Under the pieces are notes generated by a model, which saw nothing but the letters and a program-made list of their open reading frames with translations, ran no database searches and had not been told where the DNA came from. A stretch of 25,110 nt of DNA from Stramenopiles sp. TOSAG23-2 (taxonomy: Eukaryota > Sar), in NCBI GenBank assembly GCA_900128395.1, contig LT649455.1:1-25110 (forward strand), written 5' to 3'. Positions 1 through 9,106 of the stretch are shown here, piece by piece. The stretch's first letter is position 1; each line of letters opens with the position of its first letter. The position numbers were made by a program, and so were the translations under genes.

Positions 1-317
1 ACAGAACGATACTTTATTTTGGACCTCAATGCTATTCCATGCTAACCTATCGTTCTCTAAAAAAAATTGACTGGGCCAGGCCCAGCAGGCCCTCTCCTGG
101 CTGGGCTGGCCCTGGGCTGGCCAGCTGTGGCTTGGTAAAGATAATAATTTCAATAATAATAATTTCAATAATAATGCAGGGGATAAATCACATATTAATA
201 CATGTAAATATAAATCATTAAGACATGTGTAACATCTTCTGAGACGAAGGCCATATTAACATATAATATATATACATATAACATAAAAAAAGAACCAATT
301 GATTACACCAATAGCGA
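1..317. other. Upstream intergenic region with GC-rich patch
   Basis: No credible gene was seen here. AGAACGATA at 3-11 is matched by TATCGTTCT at 48-56, a 9-bp inverted repeat that could form a hairpin. Positions 71-130 are GC-rich (46 of 60 bases by hand count) inside otherwise AT-rich DNA. The patch contains the odd palindrome CTGGGCCAGGCCCAG at 71-85 and then imperfect repeats of GGGCTGG. The 60-codon reading frame across it is compositionally biased and matches no family I know. From about 250 the sequence is A/T-rich and probably holds the 5' flank of the gene starting at 318. Confidence 0.5.
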
Positions 318-1514
318 ATGACTGAATTAAGTTATATAAGTTTATCACAGGATGATGTAAGCGAACCAGAAATTGGTGTAGTACCAAGACAAGATGTTGA
401 TGGAGTGAGTATTAGGTTTTTGCTTGGAACATTTGCTGAGGAATGTGCAAAAGCTGGCTTTGATTGGCGCCTTCCTAACGGAAACTCTGAATGGCGGGAG
501 CGGTTGCAAAAAGGAGCTCGCATAAGTATCACATCTAAAGCAAATGAGGTTGCAAATGGGCATTACTACATGCCCGCATTGTTTGGTAATGGTGGTTTCA
601 GCGAACCTTTTAAACTAGTTCAAGCCAAAGTATTGAGTGATCTGCCTGCTACCATTAATCGCCACATTCTTGTCAAAGCTGCACCCCAAGGCGCAGATGG
701 GAAGTACTATGAAAATCTTTCAGTAACCATTTCGGCAGGCGAGCTATGTTTGCTCAAAACTCGTGATTTGGTTTATAACATGCCGCCATGTTGTAACATT
801 GGTAACATACATGCCCAAGGTGTAACAAGTCTTAAAAAAGAAAAATATATTGATTATGCCAAACGGGAGTTAAGCTCTTCACTGTTTTGGATTCGCGATT
901 CCTGGGATCCATCCCTGAAGGAATATTTGCGCCATCTTCCTCGTAACCAAGATAATGACAAACGCAAATTTTATGACGGAGATTTCCTTCGTTGGGACAT
1001 TGGTGAAGCAGAAATTTTTGTGAGTCATAGTTGGGGTGATTGTTTTTGCGACACAGTAGATGCAATTGCTCCTACTTATCTCGAGTGTTTGGAGGCATGC
1101 ATAATTTGGTGCTTCCCTCACATCTTTTCAGGCCAAAGAATTGCTGAAATTGCATCTTGTTGTTTCCCTCTTTGTCGCGCTTGGTGGATGAATAGTAGGG
1201 TTAGTATTTTGTGCCGTATTATTGTTTTTGTGTTGTTGGCGCCGTTAGCCTTAGCTATAGCCTTAGCTACCAGCATTATTTCCATTATTGGGTTTCTTGT
1301 AATCATGCTTCTATCCTACACCATACCTGTGGGAATCATTATGTCGGCATTTCTTAACCGAAAAATAATTTTGCGTGAGGCTGTCCGGGCTGATCCTAAA
1401 TGGTTTACACCACATACAGTGCGAAGACTTGGTAGAAGTAAGCTATTCTGGATTGATATTTTTTGCAAAAACCAGCATCAGGAAACCGTACGAGCAAATC
1501 TTAATATTTCTTAA
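318..1514 (+). CDS. FVSHSW/NQH TIR-like membrane protein, probably truncated
   Basis: The 398-aa protein has FVSHSWGD at residues 234-241 and FWIDIFCKNQH at 377-387. This motif pair resembles the FVSHxWG...NQH proteins common in algae, which I place loosely with TIR/HET-like folds by established family knowledge, not by a search. In relatives the two motifs lie close together. Here 135 residues separate them, including a strongly hydrophobic stretch at about 300-346, enough for two membrane helices. The protein stops about 10 residues after NQH, whereas relatives continue for roughly another half domain. Truncation is therefore likely, and a frameshift or recombination near 1500 could explain it. 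The start ATG at 318 is the first in frame. Function is unknown; signalling is a guess. Confidence 0.6.
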   Translation: MTELSYISLSQDDVSEPEIGVVPRQDVDGVSIRFLLGTFAEECAKAGFDWRLPNGNSEWRERLQKGARISITSKANEVANGHYYMPALFGNGGFSEPFKLVQAKVLSDLPATINRHILVKAAPQGADGKYYENLSVTISAGELCLLKTRDLVYNMPPCCNIGNIHAQGVTSLKKEKYIDYAKRELSSSLFWIRDSWDPSLKEYLRHLPRNQDNDKRKFYDGDFLRWDIGEAEIFVSHSWGDCFCDTVDAIAPTYLECLEACIIWCFPHIFSGQRIAEIASCCFPLCRAWWMNSRVSILCRIIVFVLLAPLALAIALATSIISIIGFLVIMLLSYTIPVGIIMSAFLNRKIILREAVRADPKWFTPHTVRRLGRSKLFWIDIFCKNQHQETVRANLNIS

Positions 1515-1524
1515 TATAAATGAG

Positions 1525-1668
1525 ATGAGACTTTCACATCCAGCGAGAAGACTTTATTTATTAATTGAAAGATATAAAAGAGAGTTTCCACAAGGTACAA
1601 TTAACAGAGGTCGAATACCAACACCTATCGTATGTGCATGTCAATACGGACGTATGGATGATGTATGA
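1525..1668 (+). pseudogene. Ankyrin-like fragment downstream of the TIR-like gene
   Basis: This 47-codon frame differs from the preceding gene's frame. Its end, TPIVCACQYGRMDDV, looks like the first helix pair of an ankyrin repeat (TPLxxAxxxGxxxxV). The frame is open upstream to 1375, overlapping the TIR-like gene. At 1667 GTATGATAG could act as a splice donor and TATAATTATAG near 1755 as an acceptor. The joined frame would read only about nine more residues before a stop, so no complete ankyrin protein is present. It is either the remnant of an ankyrin gene joined to the truncated TIR-like gene or a short first exon. The call rests on one partial repeat. Confidence 0.3.
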
Positions 1669-1882
1669 TAGAGTTATTCGTTTCTCTTCATCCATTTCAT
1701 CATTATATTACTAATCGTGATGTGAATGGCTACGTTATAATTATAGGTTTTCATTGATAGGTGTTTGTACTAATAGTATAGTCGGAACACACGACGACTA
1801 ATATAGTATAAGAAATTTTAGTGTAAAAAACTTTTAAAGTGGTTTTATACTGTAGCTATGCAACCTATGTGTTCACATTTTT

Positions 1883-3854
1883 TCACTCATTGTATTCCAA
1901 TTCTTTATCAAAAATTTCTTGAATTTCACTTGGCGAGACATTTGCTTTTAACAATAAACGTGCAGTTTGAAATAATAAATCATAAATTTGAGAAGAACAA
2001 ACAAATCCAATACCAGTTGCAGTTTTACCATATGTATTATATAGACCTAATTCTTTCTCTAAAAATTCCAATTCACGCTCTCCAATATGTTTATCTAACA
2101 ATGCACATATATTACTTGCTGGTACATCTTGCGATTGTATTAAATGGCGTATGGAATCAACTGTTCTAGTTGTTGAATCTTGATAAACCAGACATGGCGC
2201 CATTGAATATTTTTCTTTACATATAAAATCTTTACTACTACTTTGACCATCTAATACTTTCCATCCATATTTAGCCAATGCATGTTTTACTGATTGAAAA
2301 TAATGTTCATTGGTAGTATCAAAATATAAAATTTTATTATTTGGTTTCCCCATTTTCTTTGATGTTTCAACTGCCCATACCATGATGCTTTTTAATAATG
2401 GTTTTCTTGCATCAATTAAAATATCTACCACATTATTTTCTACAACATGTTCACGTATATTAATTTTTAGACCACCACTGTGTATATATGCATGCATGTA
2501 TATTATTTATAATATATATATATATATAATATATTAATATATATAAAAGTAAAGGTGAAATATATAATAGAATATAATTTGTTGTTAGAGAGGGATATTT
2601 TTACCATATATATATATATATATATTATAGTATAATAGACAGATATGGAGATTTAAAAATGTTTTTCACTTACCCACTAACTATTTGATTTGATTCATCT
2701 GCAAGTAATACACGTACTATTTTATCATATTTTCCCATACTTTTTTGCGCCTTTGCAAGCCTTTCGATCATACGAAAACCTAAACTAACTTCAGCAACAT
2801 TTAAATCATTATTATTTTCTTGTGTAAATGCCAATGCTTCTTCGCCAACACTTGAATCAGCTTCAACAATTAATAGTTTATTTTTCGTCTTTTTTTGTTT
2901 CTTATTATCTACATTACTGCCATCACTATCATCATCACCATATAAAATTGATAACCATTGATTTTTTATTTGAAATGTAGCATCTTTTAATACATCTTGA
3001 TCTTTATTATTAAGAGACAATTCAGCCGCCCCCCACGAACTGGGATTTCCATAGGAATTATCTGGAATATTCCAAAAAACAGGAACCGAAAGATTATCAC
3101 TATGATCACGAATGATATTTGTTACTAATTCAGGATTTTCATATATAAATAAAAAATTATAAATACCAAACCTATCTATGGTGTAATCGGAAACATCACT
3201 AGATTTACCAGACATACGGATAATTTTTTCACCATCACCTTGAATTTGTACTTTACCATTTTTTAATTTCTGTTCATATTCTTCTGTAGCATCTGAAAAT
3301 GCAAATACCATTGCAAAAATTTGACTAATACCAAGGAAGCCAGCAAATGTTGAACGGGCAGTTTGCAAACCCAATATTTTCAATTTCGTTTTGCTACTAT
3401 TCGTAGAATTCAAATATTCCCAGGGTTTTTTTCCCATACTTTTTAAGATCATTTCAGCTGGTTTTGTTGCCCATATAATGGATGAAAATATTTGTTGACG
3501 AGCATATGTAAAAATGAATGACGGGGAGTTATATTTTTTTCTTGGATGTAATAATAAAAATGCTTCGAATGCACCTATTGCAAAAATTCCTGTTCCAGAT
3601 GCAATTAATCCCCAAAATTTACTTGGAGATGTCATTCTATCAAATGCAAGCGATACTTTTTGTTGATAAGAAGTTATATGCGCATTATTTGCCAAAATTT
3701 GCTGATTTAAACGACGAAATTCTTGCGTATATGGTTTCGGATAAGTTTCAATATCTTTATCATAACATCTCCACATTCCATAATGTAAAAATGATTTACA
3801 TTGTTCAATAATATTAGTACTATTATTATTTGTTATTGTTGATGGTGAATTCAT
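1883..3854 (-). CDS. Uncharacterised two-helix membrane protein, two exons
   Basis: Exon 1 is 3854..2674 and exon 2 is 2477..1883. Joining them keeps the frame and gives 591 aa. The donor is GG|GTAAGTG and the acceptor TATATACACAG|TGG; the junction codon is glycine. Hydrophobic segments lie at about residues 80-102 and 168-187, with basic flanks. The start has Asn/Ser-rich residues. Between roughly 290 and 345 is a low-complexity Asp/Ser/Lys stretch. The C-terminal half looks soluble, with a hydrophobic strand in KNKLLIVEADSS that suggests an alpha/beta fold. I recognise no family. It could be an organelle or endomembrane protein. It is followed downstream (lower coordinates) by the + strand ankyrin-like scrap. 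Confidence 0.7.
2478..2673 (-). other. Spliceosomal intron, 196 bp
   Basis: On the minus strand it starts GTAAGT (2673-2668) and ends CACAG (2478). A CTAAC branch-site motif lies at 2588-2584. No AG dinucleotide was seen between that motif and the CACAG acceptor, as expected if the first AG after the branch point is used. The intron is almost pure A/T, with two TA-dinucleotide runs. The reading frame is preserved across it (phase 2). Confidence 0.75.
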
Positions 3855-4331
3855 TTTATAATTTATATATGGGATATAATTTCAAAAAATATATACTCAA
3901 TCCTGCAATCTAATTATTAATCAAAAAGGAAGAAAAGGATACGTATGGATGTGGCTGTATATGTGACATGTATAATATATATATGTATTAATTATTATTA
4001 TAATTTGGTGTCATTCACGCCGAATCCGAGATTTTTGACGGCCTCATCTGGAGAACTGAATGCAAAAAAAAATAAATTCGATTTGTGCGCGGGTGTCACG
4101 TCGTGAGCACGTGAAAGCCAAATCTTCTTTTTTTTAAGCTGAAGGATTATGGAAATTTTAATTTTACTCGATTATTTTCCAACTCTTTAATAACTGCCTA
4201 TTCTAAGCTTACGAAAAGTACGGGTGATATTCACCTGCTAAATTTACTATCAGAGTTATGAGATATAATAATAAATAATACCAGGTAGTGTAAAAAAAAA
4301 ATAATAAATAATTATTGCTGTGTGTTGCTAT
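3855..4331. other. Intergenic region, no gene seen
   Basis: This lies between the start of the 591-aa gene and the end of the small membrane gene, both on the minus strand. It is AT-rich with a mixed-composition stretch at about 4015-4110 (GCCGAATCCGAG, GTCACGTCGTGAGCACGTG). It probably holds the promoter of the 591-aa gene. I saw no RNA gene or long reading frame. Confidence 0.4.
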
Positions 4332-4809
4332 TTAACCTGTTACATATTCATAAGATGTATCGAAATCCTCGTTCTTTGCTCTGCTATAATATGCTACAAC
4401 TGATCCACGTCGATGGCTACATCCATTAGGCAAATTATGAAATGAAAACCATGGACCACTGAGCTCCACAATTGAATCCTCAGGAAATTGTTTTTGTGCA
4501 GCGTTAAGACAGTCTTCGTACAAAACGCTTTTGTCCTCAGTCGTTGTTGTAGTCTTAAATATCCTTTTCAGCTCTGGTATCTTATGCTTCAAATGAATTA
4601 ACATGATGCGCACCAATAGCAGCATTATCAGGATAGCGATAACAAGATAACATCCATTGATACATAACAATAAACCAAGTCAAATAAAAAGCAAATTTGT
4701 TGAATCCTTCATATGCATATCGATCTTCCAACACTTCAAAGAGATCAATCGATTCGGTATTACCCTCTTGCCTTTCAGACTCCGCTGGGACTACCTGTGA
4801 CAATGACAT
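4332..4809 (-). CDS. Small membrane protein, frame broken or spliced
   Basis: Two overlapping minus-strand frames form one plausible gene. Frame A (4809..4582, 75 aa) starts MSLSQVVPAESE and becomes hydrophobic (FAFYLTWFIVMYQW). Frame B (open to 4332) starts in the overlap with a stronger hydrophobic helix (CYLVIAILIMLLLVRIMLI) followed by basic residues and a roughly 75-residue soluble tail ending YEYVTG. A one-base shift near 4660-4680 would join them into a single-pass protein of about 155 aa. Alternatively a 46-bp intron with a weak donor (GTGCGC) and a CCAG acceptor also restores frame B. The cause cannot be decided by eye. No family was recognised. Confidence 0.4.
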
Positions 4810-5316
4810 CGTTTTGATAAAGGATTAGGTTTAGATTCCTGTAGCGTAAATTGCCAGTTATGTTGTCCAGTTGTGTTCGAGCGTAAGAGTATGTTCATGA
4901 TGCCGACATGAGTACTGCACATGGATCATGATGTGGTCAATAATAATAATAAAATTTCTTATTAATTATTAGAATCTGCCATTATCTATTATTATTATAT
5001 TATTCATTATTCTACTCACTTGCTAATATTATTATTATATTTTTTTTTGGCATTTGGCTCTACCCAGCTACTGTACCAATTATTGTGTTCCACCTATTAT
5101 TAGAATTATAGTGCTACTAATAATTTATGATTTCAACACCAAATCGCTAAAATTGAATATTTTAAGGGTCGTATTTTTTTCCTTGGATTCTAAAACTTAC
5201 CGCTGACACAGAATCTGCTGCAAGTTTACATAATGTTATTTACCTGCTAATGTAAAATTACATGTAAAATGACTGCAATGTAATTTTTCTAGCAGGGAAA
5301 TATGAAGGTGATTAGG

Positions 5317-5349
5317 ATTATTATTAGTCTAGTCTAGTCTAATAATAAT
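5317..5349. repeat. Perfect 11-bp inverted repeat around GTCTA repeats
   Basis: ATTATTATTAG at 5317-5327 pairs with CTAATAATAAT at 5339-5349. The 11-base loop, together with the arm edges, holds three copies of the pentamer AGTCT. It can form a hairpin. A related palindrome, TTAGACTAGTCTAA, occurs at 15430-15443. Its role is unknown. Confidence 0.5.
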
Positions 5350-6040
5350 TTTTTTTTTATTTTTTTTAGATCTATCTATTATTTCAATATTTGCACATTT
5401 CAATATTATACATGGTCTTTTTTTTTTGTTGGGTATAAATTTTGGCTATTTGTTTGGCTATATTGTTTGGCTATATTTTTCATTTTGGCTATATTATTGC
5501 TTAAGAAAACAGACTGTGTTAGCGGTAATTTTTTGATAATTAATATTTTTTTGACAATATAGCACATCATACATTTTATCCGGGAAATTGTTGTAGCTCT
5601 ATATTTTTTTGTTGTTTATGTTGTGTTGTTTTGTTGTTGTTGTTGTTGTGAAGAATGATGAAGAATGTATTAGTAATGTCGTCAATCAACAAAATAATAA
5701 TAAATATTTGGCAAAAAAAAGTGTCACACACAACAACAACCACACACTTTTGGAATCATATGGAATCAATTGGTATAGAAAAAATTACCAAACATTTATT
5801 AAATATTGTGGCTGAAATTAGTAAACATTGGCAGAAAACATTTTTGTGGCATTTATTTGGCATCCCCGTGGCATTTATTTGGCAGTGGCATCACACCGCA
5901 GAGTAAAACAAAAGCATTAAAAAAACGGCACGCGTCCTAGCCAACCACCCACAGCCATCCATATATAGACAGACAATATATATATATATATATATATAAT
6001 GATAAATAAGATACAGGCATATACCCAAGGACAAACAAAA

Positions 6041-6052
6041 ATATATAAAAGG
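6041..6052 (+). promoter_or_regulatory. Candidate TATA box of the MYND gene
   Basis: ATATATAAAAGG lies about 25-36 bases before the ATG at 6077. It is the best TATA-like sequence near any start in this window. If it is used, the 5' UTR would be extremely short, so it may instead be background A/T sequence. Confidence 0.25.
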
Positions 6053-6076
6053 ATATAATTAGGAAAACGTAACAAT

Positions 6077-8449
6077 ATGAAATTCCCTACTGTATCTGAT
6101 TTGAAAGAGTCTGAAAGAAATTTAAAAATTCAATTTGCTAGCAATGATTATTTTCCATATCCTGATTATATGAAGAAAGATCTAGAAACTATGTTAAGTT
6201 TTGCAAATAAATGCATTCAGGAAAAATTAAGCTTGCAAGATTTGCTTCGGTCAAGATTACAAGACCCGGATTGCCATGTTCCTTATATCTGGGACGACAG
6301 ATATAATGGTATGAATTATTGGGGTGTACCAGAAGCGCCTGATGATGATACCCAGACAGAGATGGCCAGAATTATGCAAGGACAGTTTATGTATATGGGC
6401 AAGGAAAAACCTGAAGCGCAGCTTATGCATTTCTTTGCAAAACCAATTGAAAGAAAGGTAAAAATATATTCACAGTCGGATGAATATAAAACACTTTCTG
6501 AAAAAATATTTGTATTCAAAATCAATATATGCCCTTTCAACAGCAGTAAATACTGTGGATCCCGTGAGACCCCAGGCAAGTCTTGGCAAACTGAGTTTCG
6601 GAAACGTGTAGAAGATGAGGAAGTGAAAGTTTGGCGTTTGATTTGTTGTCCTAGTAATATGACATTAGCAAACTTCCACGACCGTATAATTGGACCTGTT
6701 ATGGGATGGGCAAGAAATTATCATTCATATTTGTTCACAGATAATGAAAGTGGCGCGTGTTTTGCACCAAAACGAAGTATGGCAGTGGATTCAATGCATT
6801 TTAACCGAGTAATACCATATTTTCTTGATGACACAAAATATAGGTTATGTCATATTTTACGTAAGGTTGGCGATAGTATGTCATATAATTATGATTTAGG
6901 TGATACTTGGTTACATAATATTGAGTTAATTCAAATAGGTCATTCAGGGGATGCGTTGGTAAATGAAACTGGGCATCTTGAAGTGGACAAGTGGTTGAGG
7001 AACAAGAACAACAGTCGCGATTTTAAATTGGATAGTGTTCAGTTATTTGCAGGAGAAATAAATTGTCCACCAGAAGACTCTTTCGGTTGTCAAAGAGGGG
7101 AATATGGCGAAATATTAAATAAAGGGAAAAATTGTAAATACTTCCCTGAAGCTATGAATGGATTAAATTGGAAACAACACAATATTAAAGATCCATACAA
7201 TTTCAATCTTGATGCACATAGGCAACGATTGCAAGATGCTATGAAGGGAAAAGCTAGCTCTAAAACTGGTCAAAAAAGCTTCAGTTTCCCGTTCTTTCGT
7301 GGGAATAGCAGTGGTGACATTCATGATGTAACAAAACAGACATCAGAAAAAGTTGTCAAATCAAAACTTAATAAATACATGAGTGAGAAAATACGTATAG
7401 CTCCGGATGATAGAAATGATGCTATTTGTAGCAACTGTGGCCGGCAACCAGATATATCTACAGGAGCTCCTGCTTTAAAACTCTGTAAAGGTTGTAGAAG
7501 TGTGTGGTATTGTGATGCAGAATGCCAAAAAAATGACTGGAAGCACCATAAACCTAAGTGTAAAGCAGCAAGAAAAGAGCGAAAAGAATATCAAAAAAGA
7601 AAAGAGAAAAACAAAGAAAAAAAGAAGGTCAGAAAAACTACGGACAAAGCTGAAGATGATGCACTTGCATATTTGAAAAAGATGCAAGAAGCATCAGATA
7701 AAAGGTTGAAAGAGACGAAACCAGAAGCACATGCTGCGTTACAAAGCATTTTCAAAGAAGCAGAAGAAATTGCTGCTGAAACTGGTGCTGATCCTGCAAT
7801 ACAAATGTTGCAAACTCATTTTGAACGTAGAATTCGACCCAGACAAATTGCCAGAGAAATTGATACTTTAGAGGCTACATGGGAAAAATATGTGGCCGGT
7901 ATTTATCAAAAAAACTTCCCAGAACCAAGGGGTACTGATAATGATTACAATGGCAATTACATAGTTGATTTTGATCGGGATTATGGTTATCAGCTGATAG
8001 GTCGCATGGCTGGAAACTTTGGTGTAAAATATATGCAGGAGTTATACTTATTGCACAATCCAATTGGAATTTCAGTGGAATGTACAACTGGGATAAGACT
8101 TAAAGTAATTGATAGTTCATGCGGTGGAACACTTGGTTCTAATATATTTGTGTTTTTAAGGCAAGTGTATACCAATACTAGTGACAGAGCAATTGGATAT
8201 AACATACAAGAGATATATATTGTGGATTTTGTTGATCAAGATGAACATAAAAACATTCATTGGTTTTCTGTTCCTGATCCAGCGGGTAAGAACAGGGATG
8301 AACCGATCCCTTTTCTTCGCATGAAAAATTGGTTGTGCAGCGCAATACAAAAGACTAAAGTAAATTGTGGGGATTACTATTTCTATTTGACAGGTAAAAA
8401 TGAACCACCATTAAATGTACGAAATTTGGCCTCATCGCGAAATCTCTGA
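6077..8449 (+). CDS. pRiA4b ORF-3-like plus MYND zinc-finger protein
   Basis: The product is 790 aa. Residues about 175-395 look like the plasmid pRiA4b ORF-3-like domain. It contains FHDRIIGPVMGW, then YNYDLGDTWLHNIEL at about 269-284 (the family's YDxGDxWxHxIxL signature), then GEINCPPEDSFG, matching the conserved GExxCPPEDxGG. Residues 451-495 form a MYND zinc finger: CSNC, CKGC, WYCDAEC and HHKPKC supply the ligands. A Lys/Glu-rich, probably helical linker follows (about 496-600). A C-terminal region (about 620-790) is unassigned. MYND fingers bind proline-rich partner peptides; the ORF-3 domain's activity is not established. A role in transcription or chromatin is possible but inferred. 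Confidence 0.8.
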   Translation: MKFPTVSDLKESERNLKIQFASNDYFPYPDYMKKDLETMLSFANKCIQEKLSLQDLLRSRLQDPDCHVPYIWDDRYNGMNYWGVPEAPDDDTQTEMARIMQGQFMYMGKEKPEAQLMHFFAKPIERKVKIYSQSDEYKTLSEKIFVFKINICPFNSSKYCGSRETPGKSWQTEFRKRVEDEEVKVWRLICCPSNMTLANFHDRIIGPVMGWARNYHSYLFTDNESGACFAPKRSMAVDSMHFNRVIPYFLDDTKYRLCHILRKVGDSMSYNYDLGDTWLHNIELIQIGHSGDALVNETGHLEVDKWLRNKNNSRDFKLDSVQLFAGEINCPPEDSFGCQRGEYGEILNKGKNCKYFPEAMNGLNWKQHNIKDPYNFNLDAHRQRLQDAMKGKASSKTGQKSFSFPFFRGNSSGDIHDVTKQTSEKVVKSKLNKYMSEKIRIAPDDRNDAICSNCGRQPDISTGAPALKLCKGCRSVWYCDAECQKNDWKHHKPKCKAARKERKEYQKRKEKNKEKKKVRKTTDKAEDDALAYLKKMQEASDKRLKETKPEAHAALQSIFKEAEEIAAETGADPAIQMLQTHFERRIRPRQIAREIDTLEATWEKYVAGIYQKNFPEPRGTDNDYNGNYIVDFDRDYGYQLIGRMAGNFGVKYMQELYLLHNPIGISVECTTGIRLKVIDSSCGGTLGSNIFVFLRQVYTNTSDRAIGYNIQEIYIVDFVDQDEHKNIHWFSVPDPAGKNRDEPIPFLRMKNWLCSAIQKTKVNCGDYYFYLTGKNEPPLNVRNLASSRNL

Positions 8450-9106
8450 AATGGCGACATGGGGGATAATAAAAAAAAATAATATTATAAATAAAAAAAT
8501 AACCACTCGACACACACGTGTACTCTGCAAGCGCAGAGTCTTCCCAGCTGAGATTTATTTAACACACGTGCACACGACTGAAAAACCATTGAAATCTTTT
8601 TCTTTAAGAATCATACTCAATACCTTCATTCCATGCACCGCATTGATAACATGCTATTTTAACATATTATACTTGATAGAGTATACATTTTGATTGGAAA
8701 GTATGAAATGAGGTTAAAAATCAATCATTTTTGCGGAAATATTTACAATTTTCAGGAGAAATTGCAAAAAAATGTGAAAATGCAAATCACTAAAAGACCT
8801 ATCAAAATATTCATAACTATAGCACTTGCTATACTTAAAAGTGGTAATTAGTAGAAAGGATACAACAAATTATAAAAATATAAAAATAATAGCATCATTT
8901 TGAATGACGACGACTACTATCACTTACACTGTTTTTAGTTTTTACATATATTCTAGATATATATATTAAACGTCTTTTTACATATTAAACGACTGGCCAC
9001 GACACGCTTCTTTTTAAATGCAATATCCCCGTAGAGACCAACGAATAAAGAGCAAAAACTTGCGTACATCGTCTCTATCTCCCTTACAAATAGATTGAAA
9101 GTGAAA
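8450..9106. other. Intergenic region with one stem-loop
   Basis: This separates two + strand genes. ACTCTGC at 8522-8528 pairs with GCAGAGT at 8533-8539 around an AAGC loop, 73 bases after the MYND gene's stop. CACACGTG-type sequences flank it on both sides. The rest is AT-rich, and the final 150 bases probably hold the promoter of the channel-like gene. No RNA gene was seen. Confidence 0.4.
8522..8539 (+). other. Small stem-loop downstream of the MYND gene
   Basis: A perfect 7-bp stem with a 4-base loop lies just after the stop codon. It may be a 3' UTR element. It is not the metazoan histone stem-loop consensus, and the chance probability is not negligible. Confidence 0.3.

Larger units (their letters stand above)
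4810..6076. other. Long AT-rich intergenic region with simple repeats
   Basis: No convincing gene was found in 1.27 kb. Contents: a perfect 11-bp inverted repeat at 5317-5327 and 5339-5349 enclosing TCTAGTCTAGT; several copies of TTTGGCTAT at about 5445-5495; a GTT-rich tract at about 5609-5650; a short direct repeat of GTGGCATTTATTTGGCA at 5846-5886; and a TA run at about 5976-5998. Reading frames across 5609-5906 are low-complexity and unsupported. The last 150 bases are the likely promoter and 5' UTR of the gene at 6077. Confidence 0.5.

Noticed and set aside
39-221. A 60-codon frame across the GC-rich patch
   Set aside because: Its content follows the GC-rich repeats and then AAT repeats; no family resemblance.
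5609-5906. Overlapping frames rich in Asn, Thr and Ile
   Set aside because: They arise from GTT and AAT simple repeats and overlap each other in two frames.
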